Positions 33,281 to 42,476 of a stretch of 64,000 nt of DNA are shown here, in pieces (within the stretch, counting starts at the first letter, position 1; every line of letters begins with the position of its first letter). This DNA is from DASRDE01 sp035938175 (lineage in GTDB: Bacteria; Vulcanimicrobiota; Vulcanimicrobiia; Vulcanimicrobiales; Vulcanimicrobiaceae): the NCBI GenBank assembly GCA_035938175.1, contig DASZHD010000020.1, positions 1 through 64,000 on the forward strand. The letters are read 5' to 3'. The translations under genes and the position numbers were made by a program. Under the pieces are notes generated by a model, which was given only the letters and a program-made list of their open reading frames with translations, did no database searches and was not told the DNA's origin.

Positions 33281-34063
33281 ATGCAAGAGGCCCGCTCGCA
33301 GAGCACACCGTCGTTGAGCGTCGTCATTCCGGCTTTCAACGAGACGCACCGCCTACCGGAAACGCTTCAAACGCTGCGAGCGTACCTTGATGATAAGTTT
33401 CCGCGCCACGAAGTAATCGTGGTCGACGACGGCAGTTCCGATGGGACGCCTAAGGCCGTCGAGGCCTTGGCGCGGCAGTGGCCCCAGTTGAAGCTGCTCG
33501 TGCAACCTCGGAACACCGGCAAAGGTGCAGCTGTGAAACGCGGTATGTTGGCGGCAACGGGCGATTTCGTCTTATTCTCCGACGCCGATCTGGCAACTCC
33601 AATTGAAGAAATCGAACCGATGCTCGTCCAGTTCGACGATCCGAAGACCGGCGCAGTTGTCGGCGTGCGCACGTACCAGCAGGACGAGTCAAAATGGCGC
33701 CGGGTACTCGGTCTGTCGCTGCAAATTATCGCGCACGTGATCGTATTCGAACGTGCCGTAGTCGATAGTCAGTGCGGCTTCAAAGTCTTCCGCCGCGATG
33801 TAGCCAAAAGGGTGTTCGAGCTGGTTCGTATAGACGGCGGCATGTTCGACGTCGAAATATTCACGATCATGCACCGGCTCGGGATCGACGTGCATTATCA
33901 ACCTGTCCACTGGAAAAACAAGCCGGGATCGCGTATCAACATTCTGCGCTGTATGGTATTCGATATCGTCGATATGATGGCGATACGAAAGAACGCGATG
34001 CTCCGCCGCTACGAACCGACGCGCGTTTCGTCGAGCGGCCTTGACGCTATCGCCAAGTCATAA
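33281..34063 (+). CDS. Glycosyltransferase family 2 (dolichyl-phosphate glucosyltransferase-like)
   Basis: This 260-residue GT2 has SVVIPAFNETHRL, VIVVDDGSSDGTP, NTGKGAAVKRGM and LFSDADLATP, the DxD-type signature. The overall form is that of Alg5-like enzymes that charge polyprenyl phosphate with a sugar. Such lipid-phosphate sugars are the donors for GT-C transferases, which occur in this window. I chose the ATG at 33281, preceded by GAGAGGAA, over the TTG at 33266. Confidence 0.86.
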   Translation: MQEARSQSTPSLSVVIPAFNETHRLPETLQTLRAYLDDKFPRHEVIVVDDGSSDGTPKAVEALARQWPQLKLLVQPRNTGKGAAVKRGMLAATGDFVLFSDADLATPIEEIEPMLVQFDDPKTGAVVGVRTYQQDESKWRRVLGLSLQIIAHVIVFERAVVDSQCGFKVFRRDVAKRVFELVRIDGGMFDVEIFTIMHRLGIDVHYQPVHWKNKPGSRINILRCMVFDIVDMMAIRKNAMLRRYEPTRVSSSGLDAIAKS

Positions 34064-34073
34064 CGCACGTTCG

Positions 34074-35075
34074 ATGAAAACCTTGACTATAACCGGGTAT
34101 CCCGGCTGGTTGACTACTGCCCTGCTTGACGATTACAAGTCGGGCTCGGCGGAATTCGACCGGCTCGTGGTGCTGGCGCATCCATCGGCGGAAAGCGCCG
34201 CGAAGGACGCGCTGGCGGCCTACTCATGGCCATCGAGCGTTGTCGCATTTGACTTGGCGAACCCGGATGGAATCGCGGACAGATTGCGCGGATGCGACGT
34301 GCTGATTCACACGGCCGCGGTAATCCACGTGCGGAAAACCGCGGACTGGTACCGCGTCAATGCGAAAGGAACGATCGAGTTGGCGAAGGCGGCGAAGGCC
34401 GCCGGCGTTAAGCGCTTTGTTTTCGTCAGTTCGATTGCGGCTGCCGGCAAAAGCCCCGCAAATAGCGATCTGGTCGAATCCGACGCGCCGCATCCGATGC
34501 ACCACTACGGCCGGAGCAAGCTCATTGCCGAGCGTGCACTGTTGGCGATGCACGAACCCGGTGTTTTCGAGGTCGTGATTTTACGCCCGTCGATGTTCTA
34601 CGGACCGCCCGTCCCCCCGCGTCACGTCGAGATCTACAAGCGGATACTGCATGGCCGCATGCCGCTGATCGGCGGGGGGAACTACCGCCGCAGTCTGGTG
34701 CACGTGGATAATCTAGTCCAAGCGGTCCGGCTGGCCGCAACCGTCCCGCAGGCGGCCGGACAAACCTATTTCATCGTGGATCGCCCGGTGTACACGACCT
34801 ATTCGGTGGTCGAGGCGATGGCAGAAGCCCTCGGCGTCAAAGCGCGATACGTTCGTTTGCCTGCAGTGCTCGCGGAGACCGCGTACCAACTCGATCGCGG
34901 ACTTAGCGCTCTGGGTCTGTACGTCGCGCCGGTGCATCTCGTCGGCGAATCGCATTGGCATCAGAGCGCGTCGTGCGAAAAGGCAATTGCCGAATTGGGG
35001 TACGCGCCGAACGTCGAATTGCAGCAAGGAATGCGCGGCGCAATTGCCTGGTGCCGGGAGCGCGGGCTAATCTAG
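34074..35075 (+). CDS. NAD-dependent epimerase/dehydratase (extended SDR)
   Basis: The 333-residue product is a Rossmann extended SDR beginning TLTITGYPGWLTTALLD. VFVSSIAAAGK and HHYGRSKLIAERALL (YxxxK) give the catalytic positions, and ILRPSMFYGP is typical. The first glycine motif is looser than usual. It probably acts on a nucleotide-linked sugar for the surface polymer. I chose the ATG at 34074, 10 bp after the glycosyltransferase stop; a TTG at 34041 is less likely. It converges on the flippase gene with a 4-bp overlap. Confidence 0.8.
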   Translation: MKTLTITGYPGWLTTALLDDYKSGSAEFDRLVVLAHPSAESAAKDALAAYSWPSSVVAFDLANPDGIADRLRGCDVLIHTAAVIHVRKTADWYRVNAKGTIELAKAAKAAGVKRFVFVSSIAAAGKSPANSDLVESDAPHPMHHYGRSKLIAERALLAMHEPGVFEVVILRPSMFYGPPVPPRHVEIYKRILHGRMPLIGGGNYRRSLVHVDNLVQAVRLAATVPQAAGQTYFIVDRPVYTTYSVVEAMAEALGVKARYVRLPAVLAETAYQLDRGLSALGLYVAPVHLVGESHWHQSASCEKAIAELGYAPNVELQQGMRGAIAWCRERGLI

Positions 35076-36364
35076 CGGGAGCGAACCCAAGAATCGCGCC
35101 CTTGCCAAGCGAGAGCGGCGCCGACCAGGAATGCCATCGCCGCGTTGCCTATCACGAGTTCGGCAACGACGACGCTGAGCGCAGGGTGAAAAACAGCGAT
35201 CGATCCAAGGGTTGCCATCGTCGCCACGATCAACGGTGTCGCGAAGCGCAAGCGATGCGTCGCGATTCCGTACGAAGCGAGCGCATTGGTGAGCGCTAGC
35301 AAAGCCATGGCGCATGCGTAACCGGGTAAAAATGGTGCCGCCGCATCGAACGCTCGTCCCACGAGCAGATGCAGAAGCAGCATGCCCCAAAACCGATACG
35401 CGGCGATACCGACGGCGCTCACGACGACGATGAATGCGACGCCGGCCCACAACGTTTCACGCGTTCTTTGTCCCTGGGCGAAGCGATGCGTTGCTTGCGG
35501 AATCAACACCGTGGGGACGAACGCAACGAAATAGAGCATGATTTTTCCCGCAAGTGATGCGGCAGAGTATAGGCCCGCACTAGTCGGGTCGAAAAAGTGT
35601 TTGACGATGACGACATCGGCGAAGCCCATCACCGCCATCGTTAACGTTAGTGCCGCGGCGCCCCCGGCCGTAGCAAGCATCCGTCGATAATCCAAATGTA
35701 TTGGCAGCGTCTGAACGCCGCGATAGCGTGCCATCAGCGGTATCGCCATCGCGAGCAGTCCCGCGAGCAAACCGCACGAGAATGCAGCCACGCCGCGCCC
35801 GATGGTCAGGCCGGTGAATGCGAATGCGAACAAAATGGCAACTTTTCCGACACCCTCCATGCACAGAGAGCCGGCGTATGCGCCGTATGATTGAATACCG
35901 GTTCCGATTCCGCGGAGTGCGAGGGATACGACGATCACGGCTGCTACCAAACCAATGAGTGGAACTTCCCACGGGCTCACGTGCAAGAACTGCCCGATCG
36001 ACGGTGCGAAAACGAAGCCCGCGGCCACGTACAAGACGCCAAGCAGCCCAAAAACGCGCATCACGAGAGCAACCAGTCCGCGAACGTGACCATCGTCGTG
36101 CAGTGCGCGAAACTCGGCGGCATATTTCACGATGACGGGAGAAAAGAGCGAGATGGGAACGGCTGCCATCGTCGCAAGCGAAATAAGGGCGTACAAAGCC
36201 CCATAGTCTTCTACACCTAAGCGGCGGCTCGCGATCGCGTGAAAGACGAAGCCGCCGGCATTGACGACCGTGCTGGCGGCGAAAACGATGAGGCCGGAAT
36301 TCAGAAACGCGCGATACGCGGTGAGTGACGAAACCTTCGCTTGGCTTGCAGAGCCCGAGTCCAC
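35072..36364 (-). CDS. Wzx-type oligosaccharide flippase
   Basis: This 430-residue protein has about 12-14 hydrophobic segments and resembles the polysaccharide-biosynthesis/MATE-like flippase superfamily. It shows RRLGVEDYGALYALISLAT near the start, the family's common 'GxxxYG.. ' N-terminus. It would move lipid-linked repeat units across the inner membrane. It starts with GTG and converges on the epimerase gene by 4 bp. Confidence 0.82.
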   Translation of the reverse strand: MDSGSASQAKVSSLTAYRAFLNSGLIVFAASTVVNAGGFVFHAIASRRLGVEDYGALYALISLATMAAVPISLFSPVIVKYAAEFRALHDDGHVRGLVALVMRVFGLLGVLYVAAGFVFAPSIGQFLHVSPWEVPLIGLVAAVIVVSLALRGIGTGIQSYGAYAGSLCMEGVGKVAILFAFAFTGLTIGRGVAAFSCGLLAGLLAMAIPLMARYRGVQTLPIHLDYRRMLATAGGAAALTLTMAVMGFADVVIVKHFFDPTSAGLYSAASLAGKIMLYFVAFVPTVLIPQATHRFAQGQRTRETLWAGVAFIVVVSAVGIAAYRFWGMLLLHLLVGRAFDAAAPFLPGYACAMALLALTNALASYGIATHRLRFATPLIVATMATLGSIAVFHPALSVVVAELVIGNAAMAFLVGAALAWQGRDSWVRSR

Positions 36365-36506
36365 AGTCGCTACTGCGACATCGAAAGCTTCGAGTCCCGT
36401 AACATCGGAAGGAGGGCCTCACGCGGTGCGGCCTGTAGCAGCCGGAAACACAGACCCGGCCGCCGAAAAGCCCGGGCTTTGTACGTGATGGTCAGGTTGT
36501 TTCGAA

Positions 36507-38693
36507 TTGAACTCCGTTGAAATCCGAGCGACTCAAAGAGCCGCAATCGCGGGCATCGCCAGCTGGTTTTCCAGGGGTGCGGCCGCTATCGCAGACGCCT
36601 ATGTGCTGGCTTCGTTCGGCGCCATCGCGGTCTGGCTTACGGCATGGCTGCTGCTATTTCCGAACATCTATGGATGGCTGACTGATGACATCTATCAGTT
36701 CCGCCGTGTATTAATGTACGAAACGGGAGGATCGAACCTGTTCGACATCCCGTGGTTTCACGCTTACGATTGGTTCGTTGCCGCGCTGCCGTGGTACTTT
36801 CACTGGTCCATTCCCTCGTACGCGATTCCTCAAGCCTGGGACAATACAGGGCATTTCCGCGCATTCATCCTGTACACGATCGTTTTGCATGCGGTCATTT
36901 TAGCGATGACGGCGTGGTTACTGAGAGTGTTGTGCGCGAATAAGGCCGTGGCGTTTGCCGCTCTCGCGTTTTTCATGACGTCACCCACCTTCGTGTTCTA
37001 TTCGGACCTTCTGGACTCGCGGTACATGGGTCTGTTGGCGGGGTTGCCGGCCTTGGTGATATTGCTGAAGGGTTACCGCACCGTCGACCGCTCGCAGCCG
37101 CTGTACCGCAGTATCTTCTTCTTCTTGCTGCCGGGCTTTCTGATCGGTCTAGGCCAGTCGATTCACTATACCTTGACGTATTTTGCCGGTCCGATAAGTC
37201 TCGTCTACTGGTGTTACGTGTTGCGCGGCAATTTTCGATCGCGCGCTGTTTGGGCCAATGCCGGCTACTTCGTGCTGGGCGTTGCGTTGTGGTTCGTGCC
37301 GGTACAGCTGCTCAGTCTACAATATCATCCGTTTGCGGGCAGTATGCTCGGGATTATGTTCGGTCAAGTGTCTGCGCTGCGTTCGCCCTACGACAAGCTC
37401 TCCGACTGGGCAACGTGGTTGCATTTCTTTCTCGAAGACATGGGGTTGCCGATGATGCTGCTCGTTGCCGCGGGCGCCGTCATCGCGTTTCGGGACCGCT
37501 GGCGTCCGACATATATATCCGCTTTTCATGCGCGTCTACTGTTCTGGGCGTGCGCGATTGCCGTTGCGTATGTTTTGATAACCCCGTCCATAGCATTTTA
37601 CAGGCAGCTTTCGCTGTATCAGATATTCTTTATGCTCTTCGCGGCGATTGCAATCGAGGTAGCCACCCAACGCTTGGCCCGGTTTAACGCCGCTCTCCGC
37701 GCAGGCGCGTTTTGCCTGGTATGTATCCTCGCGGCATGGGTGCCGTCGATCGCGCGCATGCCGGAAGTGTTCGCCGCTTCTGCCGGCCTCGGGCGAGCAG
37801 TGAACGCCGCGCATGCAGCAACCCGAAACCGCGGACGGGTGTATTTTATCGAATTCTATGACAACAACCTCGACCCGCGATCGCTCATTTCGCGCGCGGA
37901 CTTGCAGAGGCTCAAGCCCGGAGACGTCATCGTTACCGATTTTCCAACGCTGTTTTTCGTCAAATATCCGGATCTGTTTGCGCTGTTTCATGACACTGCG
38001 CCGATCGCTTCGTTCCCGACGGAGTGGTGTACGATCGAGAACTGGGTTGAGGAGCGCACCTACTGGAATTTCCGCCGGTACCAGGACGAACCCGAAAGCT
38101 GCAATGCGCGCGTGTACAGTGTGGCGGCGCTGCGCCAATCTGCATCCGGTAAACCGCTCGCAGTCGCAGCTGTGCGCTCCGATTCCACAATGGGACCGGC
38201 ATTCGGTACATCTTGGGTGCTTGCACGCCGGTCGCCGGCGGTTCCCATGGACATGAGCAAGTGCTGCAATGCCGTACCTGCCGTGAACGATCTGTGGGCC
38301 TCCGCCGGTAACACCCGCAAGCACTGGCTTGAGATCGATTTTTCCCGGCCCGTGAAGTTGCACGCTGTCACGATCGTACCGGCTAATTATTTTTCACCAC
38401 CGGGTTGGGACACCGTCGGGCGCCCGCAAACGGTAGCGCTTTACGGAATCGGTTCGCGGCGCAAATCGACGGTGTTATGGCGATCCGGCGATCTGCGGGA
38501 CCGGGCGATCTTTACGGCCACATTCAAACCGGCGCGGCTCTCGGGCATCCGTTTGGACATCGAGCAGCCGCCGCCCGACGATCAGCGGCACGCGATCATG
38601 TTCGATCAACGTTTGTCGCCTAGTCCGGTCTCGGGGATAGAGTACATCCGTTTTGAGGGCTACTCGGCAGATTCAAACAACGGCGGCTTCTGA
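36507..38693 (+). CDS. Membrane protein with C-terminal beta-sandwich domain, paralog of the next gene
   Basis: This 728-residue protein begins at a TTG and has about 11 membrane segments (roughly 30-420), then a soluble part. Residues about 440-560 include KPGDVIVTDFPTLFFVKYPD, and 590-728 form a beta-rich domain with KHWLEIDFSRPVKLHAVTIV, as in F5/8-type C (discoidin) carbohydrate-binding domains. Shared blocks with the convergent neighbour include NIYGWL, WFHAY and LLDSRY. I do not know its substrate. It is probably a GT-C-like enzyme with a surface-binding domain, which is inference. Confidence 0.72.
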   Translation: MNSVEIRATQRAAIAGIASWFSRGAAAIADAYVLASFGAIAVWLTAWLLLFPNIYGWLTDDIYQFRRVLMYETGGSNLFDIPWFHAYDWFVAALPWYFHWSIPSYAIPQAWDNTGHFRAFILYTIVLHAVILAMTAWLLRVLCANKAVAFAALAFFMTSPTFVFYSDLLDSRYMGLLAGLPALVILLKGYRTVDRSQPLYRSIFFFLLPGFLIGLGQSIHYTLTYFAGPISLVYWCYVLRGNFRSRAVWANAGYFVLGVALWFVPVQLLSLQYHPFAGSMLGIMFGQVSALRSPYDKLSDWATWLHFFLEDMGLPMMLLVAAGAVIAFRDRWRPTYISAFHARLLFWACAIAVAYVLITPSIAFYRQLSLYQIFFMLFAAIAIEVATQRLARFNAALRAGAFCLVCILAAWVPSIARMPEVFAASAGLGRAVNAAHAATRNRGRVYFIEFYDNNLDPRSLISRADLQRLKPGDVIVTDFPTLFFVKYPDLFALFHDTAPIASFPTEWCTIENWVEERTYWNFRRYQDEPESCNARVYSVAALRQSASGKPLAVAAVRSDSTMGPAFGTSWVLARRSPAVPMDMSKCCNAVPAVNDLWASAGNTRKHWLEIDFSRPVKLHAVTIVPANYFSPPGWDTVGRPQTVALYGIGSRRKSTVLWRSGDLRDRAIFTATFKPARLSGIRLDIEQPPPDDQRHAIMFDQRLSPSPVSGIEYIRFEGYSADSNNGGF

Positions 38694-38708
38694 GCGCGCC
38701 GGCCCGTT

Positions 38709-40805
38709 CTACCGCCCCGGACCCGGCTTTCCGGGCGCGTCCAGATTTTTCCAGCGCGTCACTATACGATATTCCGGGAAATCGACGTACTTTAGGCCGA
38801 CGCGCTGATTGGGTCCCGGCGATTGCCATAATAGAAGGCGGACGCCGGATGCGAAAACCGGAGAAAATTTTGCGTCGATTATGACGCTGTTCTCCAGCCC
38901 ATGCCTCGCCCATACCCGTTTCGGATTCGCGCCGGCACGTAGCGCGTCGATCGCAATGTCGGATACGCGCGTCCGGCCATACCAAAGAAAGTCGGGCGGT
39001 ACGCGAAAATCCGGCGGCACCAGAATAACGCGCGAAAGCTTCGCCGGTTTTGAAAATTCCACATCGATCCAGTGAGGACCGGGGGAATCCGAGGACACCC
39101 AAAGATCCCAATAGATTTTCCACATCTCCAACCCGTACCACGCGTCGGAGGGCCGGCGTTTCGCGAACACTCGCTTGACGTCCATTGCGGCCATCGCCCG
39201 GGAATCCGACTGCACGCCGGTGACGACCAACGAGGGGCGATGCAGTGCCCGCCTGATGTCGGCAACGCGATAGACTCGTGCTTCACAGTTCTCGGGCTCC
39301 TCAGTCCAATTCCGCGTACCGTAAAACGTGGGCGCCTGCGCCCACATTTCCTGCGTGCACCAAAGCGTCGGGTAACGGGCGGCAGGCTTGATACTTTGCA
39401 GAAGCGCGAAAATATCGGGATACTTGAAATGAAACGTGAGAGGAAAGTATGTGACGAGGTAGTCCGAGCGATCGAGATCGTCGAACTGTTCTCTGTCGAT
39501 GATTGCTTGAGGAACCGCATCACCGTCGAAAAGGTCGATGAAATACACTTGGCCGTGCCTTGCCTCGTTGTATGCACTATTGACGGCCGCCCCAAAGCCT
39601 TGATGCGCGGCGAACACGGGCGGAGTACGCACGAGCGACGGGATGAAGGCCACGGCGACGAAAAAAGCGGCGGCCACGGCCATCTTCGGGAAAAGAGATC
39701 GCGAGATGCGCTGCGTGATCCGCTCGATGAAAATACATGCCGCCAGCGCGTAGAAGAATTGATAGCAGAATGCCATCCGGTAAAACGGGTGCGTGAGCGA
39801 TTCGAAAAGGTACCCGGAGAAGAGCGCTGACGTCGCGAGAACGATCGCGGCGTCAAACCCCTGCACGTACTGGGGTCTCAGCCGCCGGAACGCCAGGATT
39901 ATGAAACCGCCTAGGGCCGCCGCCATCATCGGATAGCCCATTTCGCTCACGAAAAGGTTGAACCACGTGGAGACGTTTTGCTGACGCGTGTACGGCGGAA
40001 TCTGAATCGAGTATTGGTTCAGGAGCGTGCCGATATACGATTGGGAAAAGGGATGGAAAAACAAGCTCAGGATCTGAACCGGTACGACCCATGCGCAGAG
40101 GCCCGCGGCAAACAACGCAGCTAGCCGGCGCGAGTCGCGGCCGCGGATCAGCGCGCCGAGCCAAAACACGATCGCAAAGGGGACCGTCAGGTAAAGGCAC
40201 TCATAGTGAATATCCTCGGCTAGGCCGAGCAGAAATCCGCACGCAAAGAACGCGCGCTGCGATCGTTTATCACCCACGAAGCCTCGGCGGGCTTCCTGAA
40301 GCATCATCGTCAGGGCCGGAAGCGCCGCCAATAGGGAAAGGTATCGCGAATCCAATAGCGGAGCGTACAATGCAAGCGTCGGCGACGTAGCGATTAGCAC
40401 GAAAGCAGCGCCGCATACGACGCGATTGGAGCACAACTGCGCAAGAAACCGCGCGATAAGAGCTAGCACGATCGCGTGTAGAAATATCGTGTACAGAATC
40501 AGCGCGCGAAACTGGCCGGTCGCCAAAAACGCGCGAGGCGCGACGTGCGACGGGATGCTGAAATGGAACAAAAGCTGCGGTAGCATCAGGAACCACATGT
40601 ACGCATGGAACCACTGAATATCGACTAGATGGCGGCCGCCTAGCGCGTAGTTCTGAAACCGGTAAAACGTGTCTTCGTCATCAACGAGCCATCCGTAAAT
40701 GTTGTGAAACGAGGCGAGCCACGCAATAAGCCACAGCACGATGACTGCCGCGCAGAAGGCGGTGTACGGCCGGCGAAGGCGGCGCACTACGGAATTAACG
40801 TTCAC
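38709..40805 (-). CDS. Membrane protein with C-terminal beta-sandwich domain, paralog of the previous gene
   Basis: This 698-residue protein shares the layout and blocks of its convergent neighbour: HNIYGWLVDDED, IQWFHAYMWF, FRALILYTIFLHAI, LLDSRYLSLLAALPAL and VVPVQILSLFFHPF. The C-terminal domain again has HWIDVEFSKPAKLSRVILVP, a discoidin-like strand pattern. It starts with GTG and overlaps the lipoprotein gene by 11 bp on the same strand. Family and substrate are unknown. It is the last gene of the deoB-to-membrane-protein run. Confidence 0.72.
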   Translation of the reverse strand: MNVNSVVRRLRRPYTAFCAAVIVLWLIAWLASFHNIYGWLVDDEDTFYRFQNYALGGRHLVDIQWFHAYMWFLMLPQLLFHFSIPSHVAPRAFLATGQFRALILYTIFLHAIVLALIARFLAQLCSNRVVCGAAFVLIATSPTLALYAPLLDSRYLSLLAALPALTMMLQEARRGFVGDKRSQRAFFACGFLLGLAEDIHYECLYLTVPFAIVFWLGALIRGRDSRRLAALFAAGLCAWVVPVQILSLFFHPFSQSYIGTLLNQYSIQIPPYTRQQNVSTWFNLFVSEMGYPMMAAALGGFIILAFRRLRPQYVQGFDAAIVLATSALFSGYLFESLTHPFYRMAFCYQFFYALAACIFIERITQRISRSLFPKMAVAAAFFVAVAFIPSLVRTPPVFAAHQGFGAAVNSAYNEARHGQVYFIDLFDGDAVPQAIIDREQFDDLDRSDYLVTYFPLTFHFKYPDIFALLQSIKPAARYPTLWCTQEMWAQAPTFYGTRNWTEEPENCEARVYRVADIRRALHRPSLVVTGVQSDSRAMAAMDVKRVFAKRRPSDAWYGLEMWKIYWDLWVSSDSPGPHWIDVEFSKPAKLSRVILVPPDFRVPPDFLWYGRTRVSDIAIDALRAGANPKRVWARHGLENSVIIDAKFSPVFASGVRLLLWQSPGPNQRVGLKYVDFPEYRIVTRWKNLDAPGKPGPGR

Positions 40806-41814
40806 TTTGAAGCGACGTAACGTCCATCGTTATCCAATCGTACGAGCTCCTAGCGGGATCGAGCGCCGCCACCAGAGACAGCGATACCGGGAATCTCTCT
40901 GCCGATGCGCGGATCTGCGATACGTCGAAACGCACGTCATTCCACTGACCCACGTGTCCGCGTACCACAAACGCTCGTATCGGCTGCCCGTCGATCGTGG
41001 CAGGCCCCGAATAGGCGGCCGGGCCGACGCAAAAGAGCGCCGTTCTCTCAGCGGTTACGTCGGGCATCGTCGTCGCTTCAATACCTGTCGCCGCAATGAC
41101 TTTACCATTCTCGATGATGCACGGCTGGAAAGGCCGCATCTCAACGCGCAAATACCGACCGGTAAGTACTGTAGGCTGCAACAGGTTCACCGTGGCCGTT
41201 GCAGCCGGTATCGGGGTTGCAATCGATCCGGTACTCTGCACGGGCGTAGAAGCGATGCTGATTTGAACGCCCCGGTTATCCCCGGTAAACGGCCGAATGT
41301 CGAACGACGCACGATCGGAGGTGGTGACGGTCCAACCCGCGGGCACCAGGTTTGGATAGACGCCGGTCCACGCGGAAAAATCCGGATCTACGAGCGGCTG
41401 CGGAGGCGGCGGCGTTGGATACGGCATGACGAAGGCCGGCGGTAAGACGTCAAACTGACGGCTGTGCGGATCTTCAAAATAGACAAGAGCCGCATCGTCG
41501 GCTTTCGGCGTCGTGTTCTTACCCTTGGGAACCAACACAACGGTCGCAGTCGCGCCGTCACGAACTGAGCGCAAGGCTCTCCATTTTGACGTTTCACCGT
41601 GATTCGTCTTCATGTAATACGTCGCAGTACGAGGCGGCACGCGATCGACGGGTATCACGATCGCCGCTTTGACGACAAGTTCGGAGCGCGGGTTTACGCG
41701 GAATGTCTGTATGTAACCGGGACTCGGAAGTGGCGTGCATGCCGAAAGCGCCGCAACAATCAAGAAGCCGGCGGCGCGCGCGCGCTGCAGCAGCGGCTTG
41801 GACTGCGGCGTCAT
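40795..41814 (-). CDS. Lipoprotein of unknown function with a possible carbohydrate-binding module
   Basis: The 339-residue product has a lipobox signal peptide (FLIVAALSACTPLPSPG), so it should be lipid-anchored. The N-terminal domain (about 30-125) is followed by a Pro-rich linker (YPTPPPPQP) and a second beta-rich domain starting VDPDFSAW, a common opening of carbohydrate-binding or sugar-appended modules. The ATG at 41812-41814 overlaps the methyltransferase stop by one base. It forms an operon with the methyltransferase, hddA and murJ. Confidence 0.7.
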   Translation of the reverse strand: MTPQSKPLLQRARAAGFLIVAALSACTPLPSPGYIQTFRVNPRSELVVKAAIVIPVDRVPPRTATYYMKTNHGETSKWRALRSVRDGATATVVLVPKGKNTTPKADDAALVYFEDPHSRQFDVLPPAFVMPYPTPPPPQPLVDPDFSAWTGVYPNLVPAGWTVTTSDRASFDIRPFTGDNRGVQISIASTPVQSTGSIATPIPAATATVNLLQPTVLTGRYLRVEMRPFQPCIIENGKVIAATGIEATTMPDVTAERTALFCVGPAAYSGPATIDGQPIRAFVVRGHVGQWNDVRFDVSQIRASAERFPVSLSLVAALDPARSSYDWITMDVTSLQSER

Positions 41815-42434
41815 TATTTCGCCGCGACGATGACCGCTACGGAGAAGGGGAGTACCGTGCCGGGGGGCCACGTCTGCAGCTCGATCCGCGGAAAGCGCTC
41901 CGCCAACAGGGCTGCGTAGTGCTCGGGATAGCGTACGTATCGGCCCCGGTCGCATGCGGTCAAGACTCGCGCAAGTAAGCTCTGATCCGAAGTAAAACAC
42001 GGATCGAACGTGCAGAATTTTCCGGCCGGGACGATAAGTTCGTCTAGCTCTTCCGCAAGCGTACGGACTTGCGCGTCGCTTATGTGATGCAGCAAACCCC
42101 AAGCGAGGGCGACATCGAATGGCCCCACGCCCAGCGAGCGCAGACCTCCAACCGGAGTATCGAAAAACTGCGCGCCGTTGCGGTAACGCGAGCGAGCGTG
42201 TGCGATGTATCCGGAATCACTATCGCAGCCGACGTACCGGATTTCCCGTCCTTGCGGCAGATACTCGTAATTCGTTCCCGGGCCACAGCCGATCTCCAGA
42301 ACGCTTCCGCCGTTCGGCACGGGGACAAACTCCATAAACTTCCGCCGATATTCGCGCGTTCGAGTTATCCGTTGGAAAAAATCGTACGCAACGGGAATAT
42401 CGAGAACTCTTCGTAGGTCCAGGCGAGCTTTCAT
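41814..42434 (-). CDS. SAM-dependent methyltransferase (class I)
   Basis: This 206-residue methyltransferase has VLEIGCGPGTNYEYL (the SAM-binding motif I), VGCDSDSGYI and LAWGLLHHISD. There is no membrane segment. The placement between hddA and the lipoprotein suggests a sugar or lipid methylation in polymer assembly. The start is an ATG. The protein is of standard length for a small class I enzyme. Confidence 0.85.
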   Translation of the reverse strand: MKARLDLRRVLDIPVAYDFFQRITRTREYRRKFMEFVPVPNGGSVLEIGCGPGTNYEYLPQGREIRYVGCDSDSGYIAHARSRYRNGAQFFDTPVGGLRSLGVGPFDVALAWGLLHHISDAQVRTLAEELDELIVPAGKFCTFDPCFTSDQSLLARVLTACDRGRYVRYPEHYAALLAERFPRIELQTWPPGTVLPFSVAVIVAAK

Positions 42435-42476
42435 ACGGCCATTCTACAGAAACGTGGTGACTTTCCGCGCTTGCCT

